Shown here in pieces: positions 48,628-59,000 of a stretch of DNA of 64,000 nt; position 1 is the stretch's first letter, and each line of letters starts with the position of its first letter. The stretch spans positions 1,116,001 through 1,180,000 of the forward strand of contig NZ_CP097635.1 in assembly GCF_023573145.1 (NCBI RefSeq), read 5' to 3'. The translations under genes and the position numbers were made by a program. This DNA is from Aquincola tertiaricarbonis (GTDB lineage: Bacteria; Pseudomonadota; Gammaproteobacteria; Burkholderiales; Burkholderiaceae_C). Under the pieces are notes generated by a model that saw nothing but the letters and a program-made list of their open reading frames with translations, did not search any database and was not told the origin of the DNA.

Positions 48628-50462
48628 TCAGGCGCGCAGGCGCCTGCCTGCTGCTGGCCGCCTGCGTGGTGCTGCCCGGCTGCGCCTGGCTCAAGCCGCC
48701 ACCGCCCGAACCGCAAGGCGCCAGCGAGGCCACGCTGGCCCCGCTGGCGGTGGAGCTGGAAGTGCAGGCGCCGGGCGAACTGCGCAGCCTGCTCGAGAAC
48801 TACCTGGACCTGGGGCGGCTGCGCGCGCTGGCGCCCGACGAGCCCATCACCCCGGCCGAACTGCGCCGCCTGGAAGCCGCCACGCCGGCCCAGGCCCGCG
48901 CACTGCTGGAAACCGAGGGCTACTTCGATGCCCAGGTGCAGGTGCAGCGCGTGGCCGACAACCCGCCGCGCGTGCGTGTGACGGTGGAGCCCGGCCAGCG
49001 CACCATCGTGCGCGACGTGGTGTGGGACGTGAAGGGCCCGCTGCAGCAGGCGGTGGAAGCCGGCGACCGGCGCGCCATGGCCGCCCGCAGCGCGCTGCAA
49101 GGCAACTGGCCGCTGCCGCCGGGTACGCCCTTCCGCAATGCGCAGTGGAGCAATGCCAAGAGCAGCGCGCTGGCGCAGCTGCGGGCCTCGGGTTATGCCT
49201 CGGCCAGCTGGGAAAGCACCCGTGCCGAGGTGGACGCAGTGGACCAGAACGCGGTGCTGTGGGTCACCGCCCAGTCGGGCCCGCTGTTCCGCACCGGTGA
49301 GCTGCGCATCCGGGGCCTGCAGCGCCATGACGAGCAGACGGTGCGCAACCTGGCCAACTTCGAGCCCGGCACACCGGCCACCGAGCAGCTGCTGCTGGAC
49401 TATCAAGAGCGGCTGCAGAAGTCGGGCCTGTACGACCGCGCCACCGTCAACATCGACACCGACCCGGCGGTGGCCGATGCCACACCGGTGACGGTGCGGC
49501 TGGGCGAGCTGCCGCTGCAGACGGCCATCGTGGGCCTGGGCGTCAGCGCCAACACCGGGCCGCGGGCCACGCTGGAGCACATCCACCGCCGCATCTTTGG
49601 CCAGCGCGCCACGCTGCGCAACAAGTTCGAGCTGGCCCAGCTACGCCAGGCCTGGGAGGGTGAACTCACCTCGCACACCCTGCCCGGCCTCAAGCGCAAC
49701 CTGGTGGGCGGTGCGCTGGAGCGCGTGGAATCCAGCGACGACGTCGTCAAGTCGGCGCGGCTGCGCGCCGGCCGCGCCTATGACGGCGAGCGCATCGACC
49801 GGCTGCTGTTCGTGGAGGTGGAGCAGTCCGACACCCGCAACGACCTGGGCACCGAAACAGCCCGCGCCATCTCGCTGAACCTGCACAACACCTGGCGCAA
49901 GGTGGACAACATGCTGCTGCCGACCGACGGCGTGGGCCTGAGCCTGCAGACCGCCGTGGGCCAGGCCCGCAGCGACAACTTCGACAACACCCATGCCACC
50001 GGCCCCTACGCCCGCGCCTATGCCAAGCTGCAGTGGTGGAAGCCGGTGGGCGAGGACTGGTATGCCCACACCCGGCTGGAGCTGGGGCAGGTGTTCGTCA
50101 AGAGCAACCTGAGCGTGCCCGACAGCCAACGCTTCCGCGCCGGTGGCGACGAATCGGTGCGCGGCTATGGCTACCGCGACCTGGGGCCGGAGGAAAACGG
50201 CGTCACCCGCAGCGGCAACGTGCTGATGACCGCCAGCGCCGAGATCGCCACCCCCATCACACCGCGCATTCCGGGGCTGTGGTGGGCCACCTTCATCGAC
50301 CTGGGCAATGCCGCCGACCGCTGGAGCGAGCTGAGCCCGGCCCTGGGCGTGGGCGCCGGCGTGCGCTACCGCAGCCCGCTGGGGCCGGTCAGCGTCGACC
50401 TGGCTTATGGCCGTGAAACCAAGTCCCTGCGGCTGCACCTGAACGTGGGCGTGCAGTTCTGA
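48624..50462 (+). CDS. tamA: autotransporter assembly outer-membrane protein, Omp85 family
   Basis: Outer-membrane half of the TAM complex, which inserts proteins and helps lipid transport. 612 aa. The signal sequence ends in a lipobox-like LPGC (residues 17-20), so the mature protein may be lipidated. POTRA-type domains follow (LLETEGYFDAQVQVQRVADNPPRVRVTVEPGQRTIVRDVVWD; GELRIRGLQRHDEQTVRNLANFEPGTPATEQLLLDYQERLQKSGLYDRATVNID), then a C-terminal Omp85 barrel with QRFRAGGDESVRGYGYRDLGP and a final aromatic residue (VGVQF). Followed 39 bp later by tamB. Confidence 0.92.
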   Translation: MIRRAGACLLLAACVVLPGCAWLKPPPPEPQGASEATLAPLAVELEVQAPGELRSLLENYLDLGRLRALAPDEPITPAELRRLEAATPAQARALLETEGYFDAQVQVQRVADNPPRVRVTVEPGQRTIVRDVVWDVKGPLQQAVEAGDRRAMAARSALQGNWPLPPGTPFRNAQWSNAKSSALAQLRASGYASASWESTRAEVDAVDQNAVLWVTAQSGPLFRTGELRIRGLQRHDEQTVRNLANFEPGTPATEQLLLDYQERLQKSGLYDRATVNIDTDPAVADATPVTVRLGELPLQTAIVGLGVSANTGPRATLEHIHRRIFGQRATLRNKFELAQLRQAWEGELTSHTLPGLKRNLVGGALERVESSDDVVKSARLRAGRAYDGERIDRLLFVEVEQSDTRNDLGTETARAISLNLHNTWRKVDNMLLPTDGVGLSLQTAVGQARSDNFDNTHATGPYARAYAKLQWWKPVGEDWYAHTRLELGQVFVKSNLSVPDSQRFRAGGDESVRGYGYRDLGPEENGVTRSGNVLMTASAEIATPITPRIPGLWWATFIDLGNAADRWSELSPALGVGAGVRYRSPLGPVSVDLAYGRETKSLRLHLNVGVQF

Positions 50463-50501
50463 TACCCGCCGCCGCAACGCCCGCCTGCTGATTACTGCCC
50501 C

Positions 50502-53500
50502 ATGGCCACCGACCTGCCGCCTGACGCCCCCCGCACGCCCCCGCCCACCCCCGCCCCACGACTGCGCACGCTGCGCGGCACCGCCTGGCGCTGGGCGCTG
50601 CTGAGCCTGCTGGCCCTGCTGGTGCTGCTGGGCCTGGCCGTGGCCGGCGCGGCCTGGCTGCTGCGCACACCGGCCGGCAACGCCTGGGTGCTGGGCCGTG
50701 TGCCCGGCCTGGTGGTGCAGCAGCCGCAAGGCGTGTTCAGCGGCGGGCCCTACGCCACGCCGCGCCTGAGCTACACCGGGGCCGACGGCCTGCAGGTGAC
50801 CATCGAGAACCTGCGCTGGCAAGACCTGCGCTGGCGCTTCCGCCCCAGCGAGGGCACCTTGCTAGGCCTGGTGCTGCAGGCGCCGCAGGCCGACCGCGTG
50901 GTGGTGCGCACCGCACCCACGCCCGAGCCGCCGCCGGCCCAGCCGCCGCTGCAGCGCCCGGGCAGCCTGCGCCTGCCGCTGGAGCTGCAGGTGCAGAACC
51001 TGGCGGTGGGCAGCGTGCTGGTGGACGACCAGCCCGCCATCACCGATGTGGCGGCCAGCCTGCACCTGGGGGCCGACCGCAACCGCAGCCACCTGCTGCA
51101 GGGCCTGCGCCTGACGCGCGACGGCCTGCAGCTGTCGGCCGATGGCCGCATTGGCACGCAGGACGACATGGCCGTGCAGATGCAGGCGGCGTTGCGCTCG
51201 GCGCCGGACAGCAGCTTTCCCGTGGAAGCCGATGTGCAGGCCAATGGGCCGCTGGACCGCATCGGCCTGACGGCCGCCCTGCGCGCCACCGGCACCGACG
51301 GCGCAGCCCAGGCCACGCCGGGCAAGGTGGACCTGCAGGCCACCGTCACCCCGTTCGCCGCCTGGCCGCTGGGCACGCTGACCGCCCGGCTGCAGGCACT
51401 CGACCTGGCGCCGCTGGCGAACGGCCTGCCCACCACCCGCCTGGACGGCGACGTGCGCGTGGACAGCGCCGGCGCCAACCAGCCCGCCGAGATCACGCTG
51501 CAGCTGACCAACGGCCTGCCCGGCCGCTGGGACGAAATGCGGCTGCCGCTGCAGGGCTTGCAGCTCACGCTGCAAGGCACGCCTTCGGACCGCAGCACGC
51601 TGTCCTTCACCCGGCTGCAGGCCGACCTGCCGGCCGCCGGCCGCGTGGAAGGCAGCGGCCGCTGGCAGGCCGACGCGCTGCAGCTCGACCTGCAGCTGGC
51701 GGGCGTGCAGCCGGCGCAGCTGGACGCCCGCGCCGCTGCGATGACGGTGAGCGGCCCGCTGGCGCTGTCGGTGCGTGGCCTGCCATCGCCCGATGGCAGC
51801 CCGGCCCCGGCCGGCGCGCCGCTGGTGGCCGCGCTGCGCGGCACGCTGGACGGCCGCCTGGCCCAGCCCCAGGCCCCGCGCGCCAGGGTGGTGGTGGACG
51901 CGGAGGTGACCCGCCAGCCCAACGGCCAGCTGCTGGCCGAGGTGAACCAGCTGCAGGCCAGCGCCGGCGCCGCCCGTGCGCAGGCCAAGGCCCGCTTCGA
52001 GATGGCGCCGGCCGGCGCCTGGTCGCTGGACACCAGCGGCAGCTTCACCGCCTTCGACCCCACGCCGTGGATCCCGGGCCCCGCCGGTTCGGCCTGGCGC
52101 AAGGGCCCGCACAAGCTGGACGGCCACTGGAAGGCCAACGCCAACCTGCCCGCCACGGCCGCTGCCCACACGCCGCTGCTGCAGGCCGTGCGCGGCACCG
52201 CCGACCTGGCGCTGCGCAACAGCCTGCTGGCCGGCGTGCCGCTGGACGGCACGCTGAACTGGAAGGCCACCGGCGTGCAGCAGCTGAGTGCCCGCCTCGA
52301 TGCCGCCGGCAACCGCCTGGAACTGGAAGGCCAGACCGGCGGCGCCCCCGCCGCCGACCGCTGGCAGGGCCGCCTGGACGCACCGGCGCTGGCCGCGCTG
52401 GCACCGCTGGGCGGGCTGAGCCCCGCGCTGCAGGCCTGGATGCCCAAGGCCGGCACCGCCGAAGGCCGCTTCCAGCTGCAGGGCCGCTGGCCGGCGTTGC
52501 AGACCGACGGCAACCTGCAGGTCAACGGCCTGGTGACCGGGGATGCGCGGCTGCAGCGCCTGGTGGCTTCGTGGCAGGCCTCGGCCGATGCCAATGCGCC
52601 GCTGTCGCTCGACCTGCAGGCGCAAGGCCTGGCGCAGGGCGTGCAACGCCTGGACAACCTCAAGGCCGTGATCGACGGCAGCCTGGCCCGCCACCGCTTC
52701 TCGCTGGAAGCCGACAGCCCGGTGCGCCCACCGGCCTGGGCCGACGTGGCCGAAGCCCGCCGGACCCCGCGCGGCGCCGCCGGCACGGCGGGCACCGCGC
52801 TGCTGCTGCGCGGCGACGGCACCTGGCAGCCGGCCAGCCGGCTGTGGCAGGGCCGCGTGTCCGAACTCAGCGCCCGCGACCGCGTGCAGCCGCAGCCCGC
52901 CTGGCTGGCCGCGCAAAACCTGGCCGGCGCGCTGCGGCTGGACGCCGACGGCGGCGTGGCCGAAGCCTCGCTGCAACCCGGCCGGCTGGAAGCCCTGGGC
53001 GCTGCCTTGCGCTGGCAGGCCGCGCGCTGGCAGGCGGCCAGCGGCGGCACGCCGCAGCGCATCGACGTGGAGGCCACGCTCGACCCGCTGCGCGTGGCGC
53101 CGTGGCTGGCCCGCTTCCAGCCCGACATGCGCTGGGGCGGCGACCTGGCCCTGCAAGGCCGCATCTCGCTGCACAGCGCCGGCGCGGTGGCCGGCGACGT
53201 GGTGATCGAGCGGGCCGGCGGCGACCTGACGCTGGCCGACGACGCCGGCATGGAGTCGCTGGGCCTGACCGACCTGCGCGTGGCGGCTTCGGCCCAGAAC
53301 GGCACCTGGTACTTCACCCAGGCCGTGGCCGGCGCCAACCTGGGCGTGCTGGCCGGCTCGCAGGCGCTGCGGCCGCCGGCCGGCGCCACCTGGCCCACGG
53401 CGCAGACGCCGCTGGAAGGCGTGCTGGAGTGGCGGGTGGACAACCTGGCGGTGTGGGCGCCCTGGGTGCCGCCGGCCTGGCGCCTGGGCGGCAAGCTGCG

Positions 53501-54713
53501 CACCAGCGCCTATTTCAGCGGCACGCTGGCCGAGCCCGGCATCAATGGCGAGCTGGTGGGCAGCGAGCTGGCGGTGCGCAACCTGCTGCAGGGCATCGAC
53601 GCCCGCAACGGCAGCTTGACCCTGCAACTTCGGGGCACCGAGGCCACGCTGCAGCAGCTGCGGCTACAGGGCGGCGACGGCACGCTGAGCGCCACCGGCC
53701 GTGCCACGCTGGGTGCAAAGCCGACGGTCCAGCTCAAGGTGCTGGCCGACCGCTTCACCGCGCTCGGTCGGCTGGACCGCCGCATCGTCACCAGCGGCAG
53801 CGCCGACGTCGGCTTCGAAGGCGACCGGCTCAAGGTGGATGGCCGCTTCGGCATCGACGAAGGCCTGATCGACTTCTCACGCGGGGACGCGCCCAGCCTG
53901 GACGGCGACGTGGTGGTGGTGCGCCGCCGCGGCGATGCGCCGATCACGCCCGACGAGGCGGCCGCCGCCAAGCGCGCCGCGGCGCCGACGCCGGCCCCGG
54001 CGATGAATGCCGACGTGCGGGTGGAGGTGTCCATGGGCGAGCAGCTCAAGCTCAAGGGCCGCGGCATCGACACCCGGCTGAAGGGTCGCGTCACCGTCAC
54101 CACGCCGGGCGGCCAGCTGGCGGTGAACGGCGCCGTGCGCACCGAGTCGGGCACCTACGCGGCCTATGGTCAGAAGCTGGAGATCGAGCGCGGCATCGTG
54201 CGCTTCGACGGCCCGGTGGAGAACCCGCGGCTGGAGATCGTGGCCATCCGGCCCAACCTCGATGTCGCGGTGGGTGTGCAGATCGGCGGCACGGCGCTGA
54301 ACCCGCGGGTGCGCCTGTTCAGCGACCCCGACATGGCCGACATGGACAAGCTGTCGTGGCTGCTGCTGGGCCGCGCGCCCGACGGCCTGGCCCGCACCGA
54401 CACCGCACTGCTGCAGCGCGCCGCGATGGCCCTGATCGCCGGCGACGGCCCCTCACGCACCGGCGACCTGATGAAGAGCATCGGCCTGGATGACCTGTCC
54501 GTGCGGCAGGAGGAAACCGGCACCACCAAGGACACCATCGTGTCGCTGGGCAAGCAGATCTCGCAACGGGTGTACCTGGGCTACGAGCACGGCGTCAACA
54601 GCGCCGCCGGCAACTGGCAGCTGATCTACCGCGCCGCCCAGCGCTTCACGCTGCGGGCGCAGGCGGGTGCCGACACAGCCGTCGATGTGATCTGGACCTG
54701 GCGGTGGAACTGA
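50502..54713 (+). CDS. tamB: translocation and assembly module protein TamB
   Basis: Inner-membrane-anchored, periplasm-spanning partner of TamA, 1403 aa. One transmembrane helix near the N-terminus (about residues 28-53, LALLVLLGLAVAGAAWLL) precedes a very long beta-rich, Ala/Leu/Gln-rich taco-like repeat region. The last 350 residues are the conserved TamB (DUF490) domain: GRFGIDEGLIDFSRGDAPSLDGDVVV, RLKGRVTVTTPGGQLAVNGAVRTESGTYAAYGQKLEIERGIVRFDGPVENPRLEI and SDPDMADMDKLSWLLLGRAPDG. Co-oriented with tamA. Confidence 0.94.
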   Translation: MATDLPPDAPRTPPPTPAPRLRTLRGTAWRWALLSLLALLVLLGLAVAGAAWLLRTPAGNAWVLGRVPGLVVQQPQGVFSGGPYATPRLSYTGADGLQVTIENLRWQDLRWRFRPSEGTLLGLVLQAPQADRVVVRTAPTPEPPPAQPPLQRPGSLRLPLELQVQNLAVGSVLVDDQPAITDVAASLHLGADRNRSHLLQGLRLTRDGLQLSADGRIGTQDDMAVQMQAALRSAPDSSFPVEADVQANGPLDRIGLTAALRATGTDGAAQATPGKVDLQATVTPFAAWPLGTLTARLQALDLAPLANGLPTTRLDGDVRVDSAGANQPAEITLQLTNGLPGRWDEMRLPLQGLQLTLQGTPSDRSTLSFTRLQADLPAAGRVEGSGRWQADALQLDLQLAGVQPAQLDARAAAMTVSGPLALSVRGLPSPDGSPAPAGAPLVAALRGTLDGRLAQPQAPRARVVVDAEVTRQPNGQLLAEVNQLQASAGAARAQAKARFEMAPAGAWSLDTSGSFTAFDPTPWIPGPAGSAWRKGPHKLDGHWKANANLPATAAAHTPLLQAVRGTADLALRNSLLAGVPLDGTLNWKATGVQQLSARLDAAGNRLELEGQTGGAPAADRWQGRLDAPALAALAPLGGLSPALQAWMPKAGTAEGRFQLQGRWPALQTDGNLQVNGLVTGDARLQRLVASWQASADANAPLSLDLQAQGLAQGVQRLDNLKAVIDGSLARHRFSLEADSPVRPPAWADVAEARRTPRGAAGTAGTALLLRGDGTWQPASRLWQGRVSELSARDRVQPQPAWLAAQNLAGALRLDADGGVAEASLQPGRLEALGAALRWQAARWQAASGGTPQRIDVEATLDPLRVAPWLARFQPDMRWGGDLALQGRISLHSAGAVAGDVVIERAGGDLTLADDAGMESLGLTDLRVAASAQNGTWYFTQAVAGANLGVLAGSQALRPPAGATWPTAQTPLEGVLEWRVDNLAVWAPWVPPAWRLGGKLRTSAYFSGTLAEPGINGELVGSELAVRNLLQGIDARNGSLTLQLRGTEATLQQLRLQGGDGTLSATGRATLGAKPTVQLKVLADRFTALGRLDRRIVTSGSADVGFEGDRLKVDGRFGIDEGLIDFSRGDAPSLDGDVVVVRRRGDAPITPDEAAAAKRAAAPTPAPAMNADVRVEVSMGEQLKLKGRGIDTRLKGRVTVTTPGGQLAVNGAVRTESGTYAAYGQKLEIERGIVRFDGPVENPRLEIVAIRPNLDVAVGVQIGGTALNPRVRLFSDPDMADMDKLSWLLLGRAPDGLARTDTALLQRAAMALIAGDGPSRTGDLMKSIGLDDLSVRQEETGTTKDTIVSLGKQISQRVYLGYEHGVNSAAGNWQLIYRAAQRFTLRAQAGADTAVDVIWTWRWN

Positions 54714-54746
54714 GCGGCTGAGCCCCTAGAATCGCGCGCTGCGCTG

Positions 54747-54821
54747 GCCGCCGTAGTTCAATGGATAGAACGGGGACCTCCTAAGTCTCAGATGCAGGTT
54801 CGATTCCTGCCGGGGGCGCCA
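54747..54821 (+). tRNA. tRNA-Arg (anticodon CCU)
   Basis: Cloverleaf with encoded CCA. D arm GTTC/GAAC with loop AATGGATA, anticodon stem GGGAC/GTCTC with loop CTCCTAA (anticodon CCT, reading AGG), T stem GCAGG/CCTGC with loop TTCGATT. The acceptor 5' strand GCCGCCG against 3' strand CGGGGGC leaves a G4-G69 mismatch; all other pairs form. It lies 33 bp after tamB and may be cotranscribed. Confidence 0.93.
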
Positions 54822-54884
54822 GCCCCGCCATAAGGCACGCTAAAGCAGCCGATCGGGCCCTGGTGAGAACGGCCGCTCACGGGC

Positions 54885-55883
54885 TCAACGGCGCAGGCGC
54901 CGAACGCCCGCCAGACCGATGACGCCGGCCAGCATCAGCCAGGCGGCGGCCAGCTCGGGCACCGGTACTGCGGTATAGGGCACGCGATAGTCGGTGCCCG
55001 ACGCAGACCACAGGCCGTACTGCGCTACCGGCTGGCCCGTGCTGTCCAGCAGGCTGCCCACGCCGTTCCAGGCCAGCGTGTGCATGAAGCTGGTGTCGGC
55101 CTGGCCGCTGCGCGCAAAGGCATAGGCGGGGTCGGTGGGCGACAGGGCCGGGGCCTGCAGTGCAACCGCGCTGTAGGCCGACAGCGATGCCTGCAGCCAG
55201 AACTCCCGGCCGAACACGACCGGAATGTCCATGGTCACCAGCCGCGGCAACGGGCCGCCCCGCACCACACTGTCTCCGTTGCCATAGGCCGCGGCCTCGA
55301 CCTCCTCAAACGAGGTGGCCAGCCTGTGCATGAGGTCGGCGTCATAGGCCCTCAGGTCGACGGTCAAGGAGGCGTTGACCGCATCGCGCGAGGCCTGGCC
55401 CACGTTCAGGCTCGCATCCAGCGCACTGAGCGACCCGTCCAGCCGCAGGCTCACGTGCAACGTGCCGGTGTCGCCAGCCCGGCCCGGCGCATCGACGCGC
55501 AACCGGTCGGCGAAGGCGGCGCCGGCCTCGGCGGTGACGCTGACCCGCGCGTGCGGCGAGATCGACCCGGGCATGGACGCGCTGTTGCCCTGTGCGCCAG
55601 TGGCCACGCCCAGCGCGCCCCAGGTGGCCGTGGCCGCTGCGGTGGCACTGTTGCGGGCGCCGGACAGTGGATCGATGGCGCCGTCCTGCAACGTCAGCCG
55701 CACGCCAGGGCCCCGGTCGCTGGTCCGCAGCGACCGACTGTCGCAGTTGGCGCCGCTGCTGCCGAAGCTGATCTCGCACTGGGTACCCACCCCCAGGCCC
55801 ACGGTCGTCGGCGCGGCCAGCGCGGTGGCACCGGGCAGGGCGCAGCACCAAGCCAAGGTCATCAAACGGGGGACGGCATGCAT
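54885..55883 (-). CDS. exported protein with variant PEP-CTERM-like signal (VPE motif)
   Basis: Unrecognised exported protein of 332 aa. Signal peptide residues 1-23 (ending ATALA), a beta-rich, Ala/Ser/Thr-rich body with two cysteines near the start (GTQCEISFGSSGANC), and a C-terminus VPVPELAAAWLM, hydrophobic helix and RRLRR that matches the PEP-CTERM plan although the usual PEP is VPE. It is divergent from the large SARP-type regulator gene, with 150 bp between starts, suggesting a regulated pair (inference). No enzyme motif is seen. Confidence 0.72.
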   Translation of the reverse strand: MHAVPRLMTLAWCCALPGATALAAPTTVGLGVGTQCEISFGSSGANCDSRSLRTSDRGPGVRLTLQDGAIDPLSGARNSATAAATATWGALGVATGAQGNSASMPGSISPHARVSVTAEAGAAFADRLRVDAPGRAGDTGTLHVSLRLDGSLSALDASLNVGQASRDAVNASLTVDLRAYDADLMHRLATSFEEVEAAAYGNGDSVVRGGPLPRLVTMDIPVVFGREFWLQASLSAYSAVALQAPALSPTDPAYAFARSGQADTSFMHTLAWNGVGSLLDSTGQPVAQYGLWSASGTDYRVPYTAVPVPELAAAWLMLAGVIGLAGVRRLRR

Positions 55884-56034
55884 GGCGACTCCGGGGTGGT
55901 GGCGATGCGCGGCATGCTAGGCAGCGCACTGTTAGCGCAGCGTTAGCGGCGCCACTTGCAGGCTGCGGTCCCGACCCCCCTAACAACCATCGCCCTTGAT
56001 CAGCCGCTGCGTCCCGGCCCGTATGCTGGAGGCC

Positions 56035-59000
56035 ATGCGCGACACGCCGCACCAACTGCTGCTGGCCGGCCCACCGGCGCTGCGCCCGGCCGGTGCCGCC
56101 GCGGCCCAGCCCCTGGCACCGCTGGACGCTGCGCTGCTGGCCTGGCTGGCCATCGAAGGACCCACCCCACGCGCCCGCCTGGCCGCGCTGCTGTGGCCCG
56201 AAGCCGATGCCACCACGGCACGCAATTCGCTGCGCCAGCGCCTGTTCAAGCTGCGCCGTGGCGCCGGCCCGGCGTTGGTCGATGGCCGCGACCTGCTGCA
56301 GCTGTCGGAGGCGGTGGCGCACGACCTGCACGAGGCTCACACCCTGCTGGGCGATACCGAGCCACCCGTCGCGGGCGACTTCGCCGCCTGGCTGGCCGCA
56401 CAGCGTGCGCTGCGCCGCCAGCGCGGATCCGCCGTGCTGCTGCAGCGAGCCGAGCAGGCGCAGGCCTGGCCCGAGGCGCTGGTCCACGCGCAGGCGCTGC
56501 TGGCGCTGCAGCCGCAGTCGGAAGCCGCCTGGCGCCGCCTGATGCGCCTGCACTACCTGGCCGGTGATCGCGCCGCAGCACTGCAGGCCTTCGACCGCTG
56601 CGAACGCATGTTGAAGGACGAGATCGGCACCCGCCCCGATGCCGAGACGCTGGCCCTGCTGCACACGCTGGAGCAGGCCGCAACGGCCGCCCGCACGCGG
56701 CCGCCCGTACATGCGGTGCCGGCCTCGGTGTTGCGCCCGCCCCGCCTGGTGGGGCGTGACGACGCGAACCGCCAGCTGCACGAGGCGTGGGAAGCCTGCG
56801 AACCTGCGCTGGTGCTGGGCGATGCCGGCATGGGCAAGAGCCGGCTGCTGGCCGAGTTCGTGGCCACGCGGCCGGCGCCGGACCGGGTCCTCGTCACCGG
56901 CGCGCGGCCGGGCGACGAACGCGTGGTGCACGCCTCGCTCTCCCGCCTGCTGCGTGCGCTGCCGCCTGGTGTCTTCGACACGCTGCTGCCTTCGGTGCGG
57001 CAGGAGCTGGCGCGCCTGCTGCCCGAGCTGGGCCCGGCCGAACCGCTGACCACCGAGGCGCAGCGCACGCGCATGGTCAATGCCGTGGTGGCGTTGCTGG
57101 CCTCGCCGGCGCTGGGGCTGGAGGCGGTGGTCTTCGACGACCTGCACTTCGCCGACGACGCCAGCATCGCCTTGCTGCAGGCGTTGTCGGCCGCGCTGCC
57201 GCTGCGCTGGCTGGTGGGCGCGCGCCCTGCCGAGGTGGGCGAGGCCGGCCGCGACTGGCTGCAGGGCTTTGCAGGCGGCCAGGGCGTGCGCCGGGTGCTT
57301 CTGCCACCGCTGGCGCAGGCCCAGGTGGCCGAGCTGGTCGGCTCGCTGGCGCTCGACGGCCTGGATGCCACTTCCCTGGCTGAGCGCGCCTGGCGCCATG
57401 GCGGCGGCAATCCGCTCTTCGTGCTGGAAGCGGCCAAGGCCGCCCTCAGCGCGCCGTCCGGGGCCGAGGGCGCTGGCCGCCTGCCCGCGCTGCCGGGCGT
57501 GACGGATCTGATCCAGCGCCGGCTGACGCGGCTGTCGGCCGCAGCCATCGAACTGGCGCGGTGCGCCGCCGTGGCCGCGCCCGATTTCGACATCGCGCTG
57601 GCCTGCCAGGTGCTGGGCCGGCGCACGCTGGCGCTGGCCGATCCGATGGCCGAGCTGGAAGCCGCGCACGTCCTGGTCGACGGCGCCTTTGCGCATGACC
57701 TGGTCTACGAGAGCGCACTCGCCTCGGTGCCGCGCGCGGTGGCGCTGCAACTGCATGCCGACATCGCCGCCGTGCTGCAGGCGCGTGGTGGCGAACCGGC
57801 CCGCGTGGCCGCGCACTGGCTGGCCGCGGGCCACGACGGCCAGGCGCTGCAGGCGCTGCTGCAGGCCGCGGCCAAGGCGCGCGCCGCGCTGCGCCGGCGC
57901 GAAGAACTGGAAGCGCTGCGTCAGGCGGCCGACATCGCCGAGCGCCTGGGCCGGCGTGACACCGCCTTCGACGCGCTGTTCCAGGCCTTCGAGGCGCTGG
58001 AAGTGCTGGACCGCACGCAGATTGACGAGGACTTCCTGGCCCGCTTGCAGGCCCTGGCCGACCAGCCCGCGCAGCGCCTGCGCGTGCTGCTGGCCTGCGC
58101 CTCACGCGCGCAGAACCTGGGTGACTACGACAACGGCCTGGCGCTGGCCGAACAGGCCGCCGGGCTGGCCCGCACGCTGCAGCAGCCGGCGCAAGAGGTC
58201 GAGGCCTTGCGCGCCGCGGCCGCCTGCGCCAGCTTCAGTGGGCAGAAGACCCGCGCGGTGAACCTGCTGCGCCCCGCGCTGCCGCAGGTGTTGATGCATT
58301 GCACGCAGCTGGAGCAGCAGACCTATTTCAACGACCTGGGCTGCTGCCTGGACAACGACAACCAGCATGCCGAAGCCGCCGACTGCCACCGCCGCGCGCT
58401 CGACCTGGCGATGCAGATCGGCCGCCTGGACCAGGCCTCGATCTCCTGCGCCAACCGCGCCTATTCACTGAGAAGCGTGGGCCAGCTGGCGGCGGCGCTG
58501 CAGCAGGTGCAGCAGGCGCGCCGCCATGCGCTGGCCGTCGACGAGGCCACCGCCGTCACCTACCCGCTGGACGTGATGAGCCTGTCGCTGCTGCGCGACC
58601 TGGGCCGCTATGAGGAAGCCCTGCGCATCGGCGAGGTGGCACTGCAGACCATCGACCAGAACCCCATCGGCCGCTTCGTGGTGCGGGGCCACTGGGTGCA
58701 GCTGTGGTTGAACCTGGGCCAGGTGGCCCGCGCGCAGCAGCTGCTGGCGGGCTTGCGGGCCGAGGACCTGCCGGCCTTCCAGCGCGGGCGCCTGCACGCC
58801 CTGTGGGGGCGGCTGCAACTGGCCACCGGTCAGCGTGCCGACGCGGCGCTGGCCGCGGCCGTGCAGGAGATTCCGCAGGCCGGCCGCGCCGTGCTGACCG
58901 CCATGGCCCGCCTGGACTTGGCCGAGACGCTGGACCCGCCTGAGGCGCTGGCGCTGTGCGACGACGTGCAGCAGGCGGCCCTGGCATGGGGCCAGGCCGG

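Noticed and set aside
50771..53627. Two minus-strand open frames of about 910-920 codons opposite tamB
   Set aside because: Both are low-complexity shadows of the repetitive tamB sequence; tamB has a clear conserved C-terminal domain.
55342..57834. An 830-codon minus-strand frame across the PEP-CTERM-like gene and the SARP regulator
   Set aside because: It crosses a divergent promoter and overlaps two better genes; its sequence is Gln/Arg-rich with no domain.
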